A stretch of DNA of 22,836 nt, taken from assembly GCA_900767005.1 (NCBI GenBank), contig CAAFXL010000378.1:1-22836 (forward strand), written 5' to 3'. Positions 14,963 through 22,830 of the stretch are shown piece after piece (the first letter of the stretch is position 1; every line of letters begins with the position of its first letter). Position numbers and translations under genes: made by a program. Under the pieces are notes generated by a model that was not told the origin of the DNA, ran no database searches, and worked only from the letters and a program-made list of their open reading frames with translations. Source of the stretch: an uncultured Ruminobacter sp. (GTDB taxonomy: Bacteria; Pseudomonadota; Gammaproteobacteria; Enterobacterales; Succinivibrionaceae).

Positions 14963-15727
14963 TTAGATCACTTTACATTGTTTTTCTAAACCAGAATTTA
15001 TAACATCTTTTTTAGCTTGTTCAGCTTCTTGTTCGGTGTCAAAAGGTCCAATATAGAGAGAAAATACGGTATTACCTCCAAGCTTTTTGGTAATAATTCG
15101 AGATTCCTTTCCTGTAAAAGCTAATTTAGCTTTTTGCTTTTCAGCATCATTCATTGTTCTAAAGTTATTGTTGTTACACTGTAAATACTTCTTGTTAGAA
15201 GCAATTTTTGTTTCAACATTTTGTTTAGTAGTATTAGTATTGGTTTGAGCTTGAAGCTTTCTTTGTTCCTCTTTTTTCTTTTTAGCTAGAGCTAGTTCCT
15301 CTTCTTTTTTCTTCTTTTCTAAAAGTTGCTTTCTCTTCTTTTCAAGTTCTGCTCGATAGGCGTTTTCTTTAGCAATTTTTTCAGCTTCATAATCACGTAC
15401 AACTTTTACGTTGGAACCTGAATCAACAGTTTGAGATTCAAGAATTTCTGTGTATTTATAGTTATTTTTAATTTTTTCTTTATTGTCTTTTGTTGGTTTT
15501 ACTATAGGAGTATTTTTAGCTACTGTGGTTGGCTTTTGATTTACTCCTGATAGCATATAGATTCCAAATACTGCAGTACAAAGTAATACTATAGCAATAG
15601 CAAGACGCTTATAAGAAATACCGCTAGTCTTTGCAGAACTTGTAGTCTTTCTTTTTGATGATGAAGTCGCACGACCTTTGCTTTTGGTCGTACGTCTTGT
15701 TGTTATAGGTTTTACTTTGTTAGGCAT
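14963..15727 (-). CDS. ftsN: Cell division protein FtsN (SPOR domain)
   Basis: Late divisome protein that triggers septal peptidoglycan synthesis. 254 residues: a short basic Ser/Thr/Lys/Arg-rich cytoplasmic segment (1-40), one membrane helix (about 42-60), a periplasmic linker, a highly charged coiled coil (about 113-160) and a C-terminal SPOR domain (about 180-254, KYLQCNNNNF and FSLYIGPFDTEQEAEQAKKDV). Residues 90-98, YKYTEILES, align with WRYIKELES of the essential E-domain of E. coli FtsN, supporting FtsN rather than another SPOR protein. It overlaps the argS stop by one base (TAATG). In Vibrio- and Shewanella-type genomes ftsN also follows argS. Confidence 0.85.
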   Translation of the reverse strand: MPNKVKPITTRRTTKSKGRATSSSKRKTTSSAKTSGISYKRLAIAIVLLCTAVFGIYMLSGVNQKPTTVAKNTPIVKPTKDNKEKIKNNYKYTEILESQTVDSGSNVKVVRDYEAEKIAKENAYRAELEKKRKQLLEKKKKEEELALAKKKKEEQRKLQAQTNTNTTKQNVETKIASNKKYLQCNNNNFRTMNDAEKQKAKLAFTGKESRIITKKLGGNTVFSLYIGPFDTEQEAEQAKKDVINSGLEKQCKVI

Positions 15728-17463
15728 TACATTCTATCCAATACATTGATGCCAAGAAGAGATAAACCTTGTTTAATAATGTTTTGAGTAGTCTTACATA
15801 ATGATAAACGACTCATTCTAACTTCTTTATCTATTTCGTTTTTGTTGATTGGACAAGCTTCATAAAATCTCATAAATAAAGTAGATAACTCGTATAAGTA
15901 AGTACATAGTAAATGAGGCATTGCTTTTTCAGCAGCTAGATTTACCACTTCATTAAATTTTAATAATTTTTGAGCAAGCTGTTCTTCTGCTTCATGTTCA
16001 ATCTTGATAGTACCTTCAGGTAGGTCAGTCTTTTTAAAGATTGACTGAATTCTACTATAAGCATATTGTAAATATGGAGCAGTATTACCTTCAAAGGTAA
16101 GCATGTTATCCCAATCAAAGATGTAATCAGTAGTTCTATTTTTTGATAGATCAGCATATTTAACCGCACCCATAGCAATGGTCTTGATTACATTTTCTTT
16201 TTCTTCATCAGCAATATCTGAAGATCTAGAATCAAATAGTTTAGTAGCTCTTACAATTGCTTCATCTAATAAATCTTTTAGTTTAACGGTTCCACCTGAA
16301 CGGGTCTTAAAAGGCTTACCATCTTTACCAAGCATCATACCAAAAGCACCATGTTCTAGAGAAACTCCTTCTGGTACGTAACCTGCTAATCTAGCAATTT
16401 CCCAGGCCATTAATAGGTGTTCATGTTGGCGAGAATCAGCAAAACAAATCATTCGATTGATATGGAATTTTTCACATCTATACTTGGTACAAGCGATATC
16501 GGTTGTAGTATATAAGAAACCACCATCTTTCTTTTGAACGATTACGCCACGAGGATTACCGTCTTTATCAGCAAAGCTCTTTAGGTAAACAACCATAGCA
16601 CCTTCATCTTTAACCGCTAAACCTTTCTTAGTAAGATCTTCAACTAGAGGTTTAAGCATAGGGTTATATAAACTTTCACCCATAATATCTTTTTCGGTTA
16701 AAGAGATATTTAATCTATCATAAATTGCTTGGTTTTGTTCCATGGTGATTTTTACAAGTTTTTGCCACATCTGACGGCAATATGAATCACCACTTTGAAG
16801 TTTTACAACATAACTACGAGCTTTTTCAGCAAATTCTTCATCAGAGTCATAACAAACTTTTGCTTCTCTATAGAAAGCTTCTAAATCTGATAATTCTAAT
16901 GCTGTAGCATTTTCATTTTCTTTCTTTTCTAGGTAAGCAATAAGCATCCCAAATTGAGTGCCCCAGTCACCAATGTGATTTGCTCTGATTACATTGTGAC
17001 CAAGAAATTCTAATATTCTTACTACGCTATCACCAATAACTGTTGATCTGATATGGTGTACTGCCATTTCTTTTGCAACGTTAGGAGAAGAGTAATCAAT
17101 AACTATAGTTTGAGGATTAGTAACTTTAGCAACACCTAATCTTGGATCATTATGAAGGTCATTAATTTGGGTATTTAAAAAGTCTTTTTTAATAAAAAAG
17201 TTAATAAAGCCAGGACCTGCGATTTCCGTTCTGTCAATTTTGTCATCTGAGCTTAACTTTTCTACAATTATTTGAGCTATTTCTAGAGGTTTTTTCTTTA
17301 AAGGTTTAGCTAAAAGCATAGCTAAATTGGTTGCATAATCACCATGTGATTTATCTTTGGTATTTTCAACCATGATTTTAACATTAGCATTAGTATCTAA
17401 AAGATTTTCTTGTTTTAAATTAGAAACAATTTCTGTTAGCTTTTCTTGAATATGTGCTTTCAT
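15727..17463 (-). CDS. argS: Arginyl-tRNA synthetase
   Basis: Charges tRNA-Arg. 578 residues, full length, collinear with E. coli ArgRS: N-terminal tRNA-binding domain with KDKSHGDYATNLAML, IAGPGFINFF, NHIGDWGTQFGMLIAYLEK, KKDGGFLYTTTDIAC, SRQHEHL, GKDGKPFKTRSGG (the degenerate KMSK loop), KYADLSKNRTTDYIFDWD and a C-terminal anticodon-binding helical domain ending LGINVLDRM. Oddity: the HIGH signature, HVGHLRST in the homologues I know, reads AVHHIRST here (residues 134-141). The rest of the active site looks intact, so the enzyme is probably functional. AAAGGGTAA precedes the ATG. It lies 91 bases after menC and leads ftsN and zapB. Confidence 0.96.
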   Translation of the reverse strand: MKAHIQEKLTEIVSNLKQENLLDTNANVKIMVENTKDKSHGDYATNLAMLLAKPLKKKPLEIAQIIVEKLSSDDKIDRTEIAGPGFINFFIKKDFLNTQINDLHNDPRLGVAKVTNPQTIVIDYSSPNVAKEMAVHHIRSTVIGDSVVRILEFLGHNVIRANHIGDWGTQFGMLIAYLEKKENENATALELSDLEAFYREAKVCYDSDEEFAEKARSYVVKLQSGDSYCRQMWQKLVKITMEQNQAIYDRLNISLTEKDIMGESLYNPMLKPLVEDLTKKGLAVKDEGAMVVYLKSFADKDGNPRGVIVQKKDGGFLYTTTDIACTKYRCEKFHINRMICFADSRQHEHLLMAWEIARLAGYVPEGVSLEHGAFGMMLGKDGKPFKTRSGGTVKLKDLLDEAIVRATKLFDSRSSDIADEEKENVIKTIAMGAVKYADLSKNRTTDYIFDWDNMLTFEGNTAPYLQYAYSRIQSIFKKTDLPEGTIKIEHEAEEQLAQKLLKFNEVVNLAAEKAMPHLLCTYLYELSTLFMRFYEACPINKNEIDKEVRMSRLSLCKTTQNIIKQGLSLLGINVLDRM

Positions 17464-17554
17464 ATGTATTACCCTTTAAAAAATCGTGTAAATTTTACCT
17501 TTTTAATACAATTTTTTCTACATATAAATTTATGTTTGTATAGATAGATATGGA

Positions 17555-18460
17555 TTAATAAATTATTTTTAAGGTTTTAATAAGATTTTCAGAATCACAA
17601 TATTTTTCATCAAAAAATTTTAGAGTGTCAGTGCCTGGAATAGATAAATTATAGAGATTTGAAATCTTCTCGATTGTAGAAATCCCAATAATACTTTCAA
17701 AAGAAGATGACAAGGTTATATTTTGTAAATTTTCTTCTAGTAAACCTAAAATTGTAGGTTTATATATTCTGATATAATCAACTTTTTGGTTTTTTAAAAT
17801 GTTAATAATATTATGTTCTTGATAGGCATTAATTTCATCAACTGCAATATTACATTTTAAACTTATGGTATCGTGGATACTTTTACATGGATCTTCAAAG
17901 TAGACTAGATTTTGATTTATGATTTTTTGAAAATTTTTGGCCTTTTCAAATGATAAAGTAAAATTACCATCAATTATTAATTTTAAATTTTGATTTTCTG
18001 AAAGTTTATTTAATAACCATAGTTCTTCATTTTCATTATAAAGTCCAACTTTAATTTTAAATGTTCCTTGAGAGTTCTTTAATTGTTCAAATACTTCTTG
18101 AGGAGTTCCTAAAATAAAATTATAGGGCTTTTTTCTTTCGCATTTAAAATTATGAGTTAGGCAATAATAGGCAAATGATAATGATGGAGATAATTTTATA
18201 ATCGATTGGGCAATTGGTTGATTATAAATAATATCACCAGAAAAATTAGTACTAGAAGACACTAATTTTAAAAAGATTACCCATTTATTAAGAATATCTT
18301 GAAGAGTTTCATGAGAGAAAGATGGTAAAGGTGCAATTTCGGCAAAAGAATCTTTACTTTCGCAAATAAAACCTTCGCGATATTCCATAAGTAAATTCCT
18401 CATTTTTATAGGTTTTATAAGAGGAATTTTATAAGAGTATAATTTTAATAAATTGGACAT
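17555..18460 (-). CDS. menC: o-Succinylbenzoate synthase
   Basis: Enolase-superfamily dehydratase that makes o-succinylbenzoate from SHCHC in menaquinone synthesis. 301 residues. The superfamily residues are all visible: Lys in TFKIKVG, metal ligands in LIIDGNF, LVYFEDPCKS and IAVDEINA, and Lys in DYIRIYKPTILG. The first metal motif is DGNF where E. coli has DANR, a small deviation. Overall identity to E. coli is low and the gene is AT- and Ile/Asn-rich, suggesting rapid divergence. The start is adjacent to the menB stop with no gap, and the ribosome binding site is weak, so translation probably depends on menB. Confidence 0.88.
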   Translation of the reverse strand: MSNLLKLYSYKIPLIKPIKMRNLLMEYREGFICESKDSFAEIAPLPSFSHETLQDILNKWVIFLKLVSSSTNFSGDIIYNQPIAQSIIKLSPSLSFAYYCLTHNFKCERKKPYNFILGTPQEVFEQLKNSQGTFKIKVGLYNENEELWLLNKLSENQNLKLIIDGNFTLSFEKAKNFQKIINQNLVYFEDPCKSIHDTISLKCNIAVDEINAYQEHNIINILKNQKVDYIRIYKPTILGLLEENLQNITLSSSFESIIGISTIEKISNLYNLSIPGTDTLKFFDEKYCDSENLIKTLKIIY

Positions 18461-19315
18461 TTATGGGTTTCTTGGGAATTTAGAAAAATCAGGTTTTCTT
18501 TTTTCTAAGAAAGCATTTCTTCCTTCTTGTCCTTCTTGGGTCATATAGAATAGCATGGTTGCATTACCAGCAAGTTCTTGTAAACCTGTTTGACCATCGC
18601 AATCAGCATTTAAAGCTGATTTTAAGCATCTTAAAGCAATTGGGCTTTGAACTAGCATTTCTCGACACCAAGCAACAGTTTCTTTTTCAAGATCTTCAAG
18701 TTTTACAACTTCATTTACTAGTCCCATTTCAAGAGCTTCTTGAGCATTATATTTACGACACATAAACCAGATTTCACGTGCCTTCTTTTGACCTACGATT
18801 CTAGCCATATAACTTGCTCCAAAACCTCCGTCAAAGGAACCAACTTTAGGACCGGTTTGTCCAAAAATTGCGTTATCAGCACAAATTGTTAGATCGCATA
18901 CTAGGTGTAATACATGACCTCCACCGATAGCGTATCCAGCAACCATGGCAACTACTGGTTTTGGACAAGTTCTAATTTGACGTTGTAAATCTAAAACATT
19001 TAAATGGTGAACCCCTTGATCATCTTTATATCCACCATAATCGCCTCTAATTTTTTGATCTCCGCCAGAACAAAAAGCTTTTTCACCTTGACCTGTAAAG
19101 ATGATTACTCCAATTTTTTCATCAAATCTAGCATCTTCTAGAGCTTTTTCCATTTCAATAACGGTTTTTGGTCTAAAAGCATTTCTTACTTGAGGACGGT
19201 TAATGGTGATTTTTGCAATACCATCTTCTGATTTATGGTAAAGAATATCAGTAAAGTTTTCTGAATAATCAATCCATTTTACTGGTTCATATAAGCTTGG
19301 ATCATTTGGTTTCAT
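18461..19315 (-). CDS. menB: 1,4-Dihydroxy-2-naphthoyl-CoA synthase
   Basis: Crotonase-fold enzyme that closes the naphthoquinone ring from o-succinylbenzoyl-CoA. 284 residues, full length. Signatures: INRPQVRNAFRPKT, FCSGGDQKIRGDYGGY, AGYAIGGGHVLH, the IFGQTGPKVGSFDGG active-site stretch and KKAREIWFMCRKYNAQEAL. The QTG Gly marks the bicarbonate-dependent type seen in E. coli. It is much better conserved than menC and menH. A GAGAG ribosome binding site lies within the end of menH, whose stop is two bases upstream. Middle gene of menH-menB-menC, the same relative order as in E. coli menFDHBCE. Confidence 0.97.
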   Translation of the reverse strand: MKPNDPSLYEPVKWIDYSENFTDILYHKSEDGIAKITINRPQVRNAFRPKTVIEMEKALEDARFDEKIGVIIFTGQGEKAFCSGGDQKIRGDYGGYKDDQGVHHLNVLDLQRQIRTCPKPVVAMVAGYAIGGGHVLHLVCDLTICADNAIFGQTGPKVGSFDGGFGASYMARIVGQKKAREIWFMCRKYNAQEALEMGLVNEVVKLEDLEKETVAWCREMLVQSPIALRCLKSALNADCDGQTGLQELAGNATMLFYMTQEGQEGRNAFLEKRKPDFSKFPRNP

Positions 19316-19317
19316 TG

Positions 19318-20061
19318 TTATTTACTCTCTAGATTTTGGTAAAAATTATTAATTAATGAACTGATGGTTGAGGCATCTTTAAGGTGACAGTTATGACCAA
19401 CATTATCAACTGCTTCAACTTGAATATTAGGATTTTTATATCCTATTATTTTTTGAGAAATTTTTTGAGCTTTGTTATCTAAAAGACCATAGATATACAT
19501 CATTGGAATAGAACTTTCTTTTAATTTTTCTCCTAAGAAGGGCATTTTTGCTAGAGAAAGATTCATTAAAATATTAGCCATTCTTGTTGGGTCGTTTTTG
19601 GCTCTTTTATTGATTAAGTAGTTTTTATCTTCTTCTGAAAGATCTGCAAAAATTTCTTGATTGTACCAGTCGGTTAACACTTCATTCATTGGTAAAGATA
19701 AAAATTTTTGTTGCCAAATCTTATCGTTTTTTAATCTTTCTTTTTTTAAATTAGTATCATTTAATCCGATATTAGCACTTTCAATAATAACGCCTTTAGG
19801 TTTGAATTTAATGTTGTTTGATAAAGCATAATGTAAGGCAATTCTTCCACCTAAAGAATAACCATAAAGAATATAGTCTTTAATTTTTAAAGATTTTAGT
19901 TCTTCCTCTAACCACTCATTGACATTTGAAAAGTCGACAATTGCATCACTGCAACCATGTGATGGAAGAGTAATCATTTCAGATTTAAAAGGTAATCTGA
20001 ATGCAATTGGCATAAATTCTTGAGGGGTGCCAAGAAATCCATGTAAAAAAACGATATGCAT
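19318..20061 (-). CDS. menH: SHCHC synthase (alpha/beta hydrolase MenH)
   Basis: Eliminates pyruvate from SEPHCHC to give SHCHC, the MenC substrate. 247 residues, alpha/beta hydrolase fold: MHIVFLHGFLG at the oxyanion-hole strand, nucleophile Ser69 in GYSLGGRIA, Asp195 in YGLLDNK and His223 in VGHNCHLKD, matching E. coli MenH motifs. Its position before menB and menC makes the assignment firm over a generic hydrolase. AAGGA seven bases upstream sets the start. It follows priA by 16 bases and is probably co-transcribed with it. The other menaquinone genes (menF, menD, menE, menA) are not in this window. Confidence 0.92.
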   Translation of the reverse strand: MHIVFLHGFLGTPQEFMPIAFRLPFKSEMITLPSHGCSDAIVDFSNVNEWLEEELKSLKIKDYILYGYSLGGRIALHYALSNNIKFKPKGVIIESANIGLNDTNLKKERLKNDKIWQQKFLSLPMNEVLTDWYNQEIFADLSEEDKNYLINKRAKNDPTRMANILMNLSLAKMPFLGEKLKESSIPMMYIYGLLDNKAQKISQKIIGYKNPNIQVEAVDNVGHNCHLKDASTISSLINNFYQNLESK

Positions 20062-20077
20062 ATTAATTCCTTGTTGA

Positions 20078-22315
20078 TTACATTATGTCTAATGGATCAA
20101 CTTCTATCATAAAAGTAATCTGAGAATTGGGCTTTTCATGCTCACTTATGTAATTATAAGTTGATTTTAGAACCTTTTGTAGATCTTTTCTTGTTAGAGC
20201 TGCGACATAAATTTGCATATACGTCTTATTAAGTTTCTTTTCGATATGTTCTGGATATGGTCCAAAGAATGTAAAGTATGGAAATTCTTGTTTTATCTTG
20301 GCGATATGTTGAACAATTTTTAATAAAAATTGATTAACTAATTCTGGTTTTAAAGAATTGGCTTTAATTAATGCTTGGTATGCAAATGGAGGCAATTGTG
20401 CTCTTTTTCTTTCTTCTAAACATCTTTGAGCAAAGAAATTATAATCTTTTTCAACTAGACATTTTAATAAAGGGTGATTTGGTAGGTGAGTTTGTAAAAT
20501 AACTTTTCCAGGTAAATTGGCTCTCCCTGCTCTACCAGATACTTGGGTAATTAATTGGGCAAGATGCTCTGTTGCTCTAAAATCATTAGAGTATAAATAA
20601 CTATCAAGATTTAAAATGCCAACAAGAGTTACATTAGGAAAGTGATGCCCTTTAGCAAGCATTTGAGTCCCGATTAATATTTGATATTTATTATTGTTAA
20701 TATCTTCAATAAAGGTTTCTAACGCTCCTCTTTCTTTGGTTGCATCACTATCAATTCTTACAACATTAGTGGTAGGAAATAGTTGCTTGATTTCTTCTTC
20801 AATTTTTTCAGTTCCTTCTCCTGTTGGAATGATATTAGTGCTTCCACATTGAGGACATCTTGTTGGTAAGGGGTATACATGTTCACATTCATGACAAACT
20901 AAAGCTCTTTTTGTTTTGTGGTAGAAGAGGTTGGTATCGCAATGCTGACATTTGTAAACATAACCACAATCGTGGCAAATTTGCATTGATGAAAAAGCTC
21001 TTCGATTAATAAATAATAATACTTGTTCACCGCGATAGATGGTTTCATGAATTTCTTTGATTAAATGATATGAAAGTATGCTTTTAGAATTTTCTTTTTT
21101 AAGGTCAACAATTTCGGTTTTAACCATTTGAGCATTACCAGCTCGGTAGTTAAGAGAAACTTGGGTAAATTTATGGTTATTAACATTATTTAAAGTTTCT
21201 AAAGAAGGAGTTGCTGATCCCATTACAATAGGAATATTTAAAAAATAAGCTCTCATAATGGCGCAATCTCTTGCGTGGTAGGTAATATTTTGTGTTTGAC
21301 GATATGATGAATCATGCTCTTCATCTAATATTATTAGACCAAGATTATTAAAAGGAGTAAATAGAGCACTTCTTGTTCCAATTAGAATTGCTGCTTCATT
21401 ATTTTTGATTTTTAAATAGGCATTTAATCGGTCATTGTCTTTAATATTTGAATGAATGCAGACTATTGGAACATTAAATCTTTGGTAAAATCTTGAGATA
21501 GTTTGTGGAGTTAAATTTATTTCTGGAATTAATACTAATACTTGTTTATTTTCTTTAAGTTTTTGACTTATAGCTTGAAGGTAAACCTCGGTTTTCCCAG
21601 AACCTGTAACTCCATTAATAATAATTGGTTTAAAACCATTAATATTGTTAATTGTTTTTAGAGCAAAATCTTGTTCTGGGTTTAATGTAAGTTCTTGGTT
21701 AGTAAGTTTATCGATTTTTGACCAATCTTTTAATAAAACATCATCGGTAATTTGCTTAATAAAACCTTTGTTTTCCAATGATTTTAGAGTTGATGAGGTT
21801 ATTCCTAATTCTTTAAATTCAGAGGTATAAATCGCTCTTTTACTTAAAAGTTCTAAGGCAAATTTAGCAACTTTTGAAAGTTTCTTTTGTTGAGATTCTG
21901 ATATTTCGTTTAAGGATTGCCACATTGCATTAGGATCAATTTTTATCGAAGTTTCTTTTCTAAGAATTGGTGGTAATGCAAGGTTATAAACCATACCAAT
22001 TGGATTCATGTAAAAGTCAGACATCCAATTTAAAAGTTTTAATAAATCAGGAGTTAATAATGGTTTTTTTTCAATAAAAGCATTAATTGGTTTTATTTTG
22101 GATTTATCAAGACCATCGGGTAATGAAGGTGTTACATCAGTAATAATACCGATGGAGTTTTTATGATTAAAATTTACAAAAACTCTTAATCCTAGAAGTT
22201 TTTCTCTAAGAGTTTCTAGGGATGAATTTTTTAATTCAATAGTATCTAATAGATCTTCAAAAGAATAAAAGAAGGTCTTAGGTAATGCTATATTTAATGC
22301 TATTTTTAAGTACAT
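20078..22315 (-). CDS. priA: Primosomal protein N' (replication restart helicase PriA)
   Basis: 3'-5' superfamily 2 helicase that reloads the replisome at stalled forks. 745 residues, near the E. coli length. N-terminal DNA-binding domain (about 1-115), winged helix, Walker A GVTGSGKT (235-242), Walker B DEEH (331-334), GSATPS motif (366-371) and eight zinc-binding cysteines (447, 450, 456, 459, 474, 477, 487, 490) inserted in the helicase C-domain; GRAGR-type motif in SGRAGRA. No clear ribosome binding site precedes the ATG. Divergent from rpmE, as in E. coli, and heads the priA-menHBC run. Confidence 0.97.
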   Translation of the reverse strand: MYLKIALNIALPKTFFYSFEDLLDTIELKNSSLETLREKLLGLRVFVNFNHKNSIGIITDVTPSLPDGLDKSKIKPINAFIEKKPLLTPDLLKLLNWMSDFYMNPIGMVYNLALPPILRKETSIKIDPNAMWQSLNEISESQQKKLSKVAKFALELLSKRAIYTSEFKELGITSSTLKSLENKGFIKQITDDVLLKDWSKIDKLTNQELTLNPEQDFALKTINNINGFKPIIINGVTGSGKTEVYLQAISQKLKENKQVLVLIPEINLTPQTISRFYQRFNVPIVCIHSNIKDNDRLNAYLKIKNNEAAILIGTRSALFTPFNNLGLIILDEEHDSSYRQTQNITYHARDCAIMRAYFLNIPIVMGSATPSLETLNNVNNHKFTQVSLNYRAGNAQMVKTEIVDLKKENSKSILSYHLIKEIHETIYRGEQVLLFINRRAFSSMQICHDCGYVYKCQHCDTNLFYHKTKRALVCHECEHVYPLPTRCPQCGSTNIIPTGEGTEKIEEEIKQLFPTTNVVRIDSDATKERGALETFIEDINNNKYQILIGTQMLAKGHHFPNVTLVGILNLDSYLYSNDFRATEHLAQLITQVSGRAGRANLPGKVILQTHLPNHPLLKCLVEKDYNFFAQRCLEERKRAQLPPFAYQALIKANSLKPELVNQFLLKIVQHIAKIKQEFPYFTFFGPYPEHIEKKLNKTYMQIYVAALTRKDLQKVLKSTYNYISEHEKPNSQITFMIEVDPLDIM

Positions 22316-22360
22316 AGATAAAGAAAACTAAAAATTATTGATTTTTTATATTTTAATACT

Positions 22361-22387
22361 TGCTTATTCAAAGTTTATACTATAATA
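22361..22387 (+). promoter_or_regulatory. Promoter of rpmE
   Basis: TTGCTT (22361-22366) and the perfect -10 TATAAT (22382-22387), with a short 15-base spacer. Transcription would start near 22394 and give a leader of about 90 nt before the ATG at 22486. Confidence 0.6.
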
Positions 22388-22389
22388 TA

Positions 22390-22456
22390 CACAACCAATT
22401 TTTATTACTATTTTTTTTCGTTGTGTGGTTTTGGACGCAATTTTGTGGTTCATTGG
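22390..22456 (+). promoter_or_regulatory. Dyad-rich rpmE leader
   Basis: ACACAAC (22390-22396) can pair with GTTGTGT (22421-22427), and CCAAT (22396-22400) with ATTGG (22452-22456), so alternative folds are possible. TGTGGTT is repeated at 22425-22431 and 22444-22450. In E. coli, bL31 represses its own mRNA through the leader; this leader could serve the same purpose, but no conserved structure is demonstrated. Confidence 0.25.
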
Positions 22457-22485
22457 CGATACAATAATACTTTTTGAGGTTTTCC

Positions 22486-22701
22486 ATGAAAAAAGATATA
22501 CATCCATCTTATGATGTAATTACTGTAAAGTGCTCATGTGGTAACACTTTCCAGACTAGATCAACTTTATGTAAAGATATTACAGTTGATGTTTGTTCAG
22601 CATGTCATCCATTCTATACTGGTAAGCAGAAGATTGTTGATACTGGTGGACGCGTAGAACGTTTCAACAAGCGTTTTGGTGCTATTACTTCTAAGAAGTA
22701 A
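22486..22701 (+). CDS. rpmE: 50S ribosomal protein bL31 (zinc-binding form)
   Basis: Large-subunit protein that bridges to the small subunit. 71 residues, as in E. coli. MKKDIHPSYD opens the protein; zinc ligands Cys16, Cys18, Cys37 and Cys40 lie in KCSCG and CSACHPFYTG, then GGRVERFNKRFG. This is the C+ (zinc) paralogue that is replaced by YkgM-type L31 under zinc starvation in some relatives. The ATG at 22486 is preferred over an in-frame TTG at 22474 because GAGG (22476-22479) precedes it at correct spacing and homologues start MKKDIHP. Single-gene unit between its own promoter and a strong terminator. Confidence 0.98.
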   Translation: MKKDIHPSYDVITVKCSCGNTFQTRSTLCKDITVDVCSACHPFYTGKQKIVDTGGRVERFNKRFGAITSKK

Positions 22702-22719
22702 TTTAAAATTACCAGAAAG

Positions 22720-22748
22720 ACCCGATTTTTATCGGGTTTTTTCTTTTT
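22720..22748 (+). terminator. Intrinsic terminator of rpmE
   Basis: ACCCGAT (22720-22726), a TTTT loop and ATCGGGT (22731-22737) form a perfect seven-pair stem followed by a long T-run interrupted by one C. It lies 18 bases after the rpmE stop. Confidence 0.9.
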
Positions 22749-22803
22749 TGTAATGTAATTTGTAAATGGTGTGAATCGATAAAAATATTTTCATTAGGTA
22801 CTG

Positions 22804-22830
22804 TTGACAAATAAAAATTTATGTTAACAT
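22804..22830 (+). promoter_or_regulatory. Possible promoter at the right edge
   Basis: A perfect -35 TTGACA (22804-22809) is followed by TAACAT (22825-22830) at 15 bases. It would drive whatever lies beyond the window. The -10 match is only four of six, so the call rests on the -35 and on its position just after a terminator. Confidence 0.4.

Noticed and set aside
14963..15727. Possible frameshift or low-complexity artefact in the Lys/Glu-rich part of ftsN
   Set aside because: The frame runs unbroken from the membrane segment to a complete SPOR domain, and such charged linkers are normal for FtsN in AT-rich genomes.
22474..22485. TTG start upstream of the rpmE ATG
   Set aside because: It would bury the ribosome binding site in the gene; homologues begin MKKDIHP at 22486.
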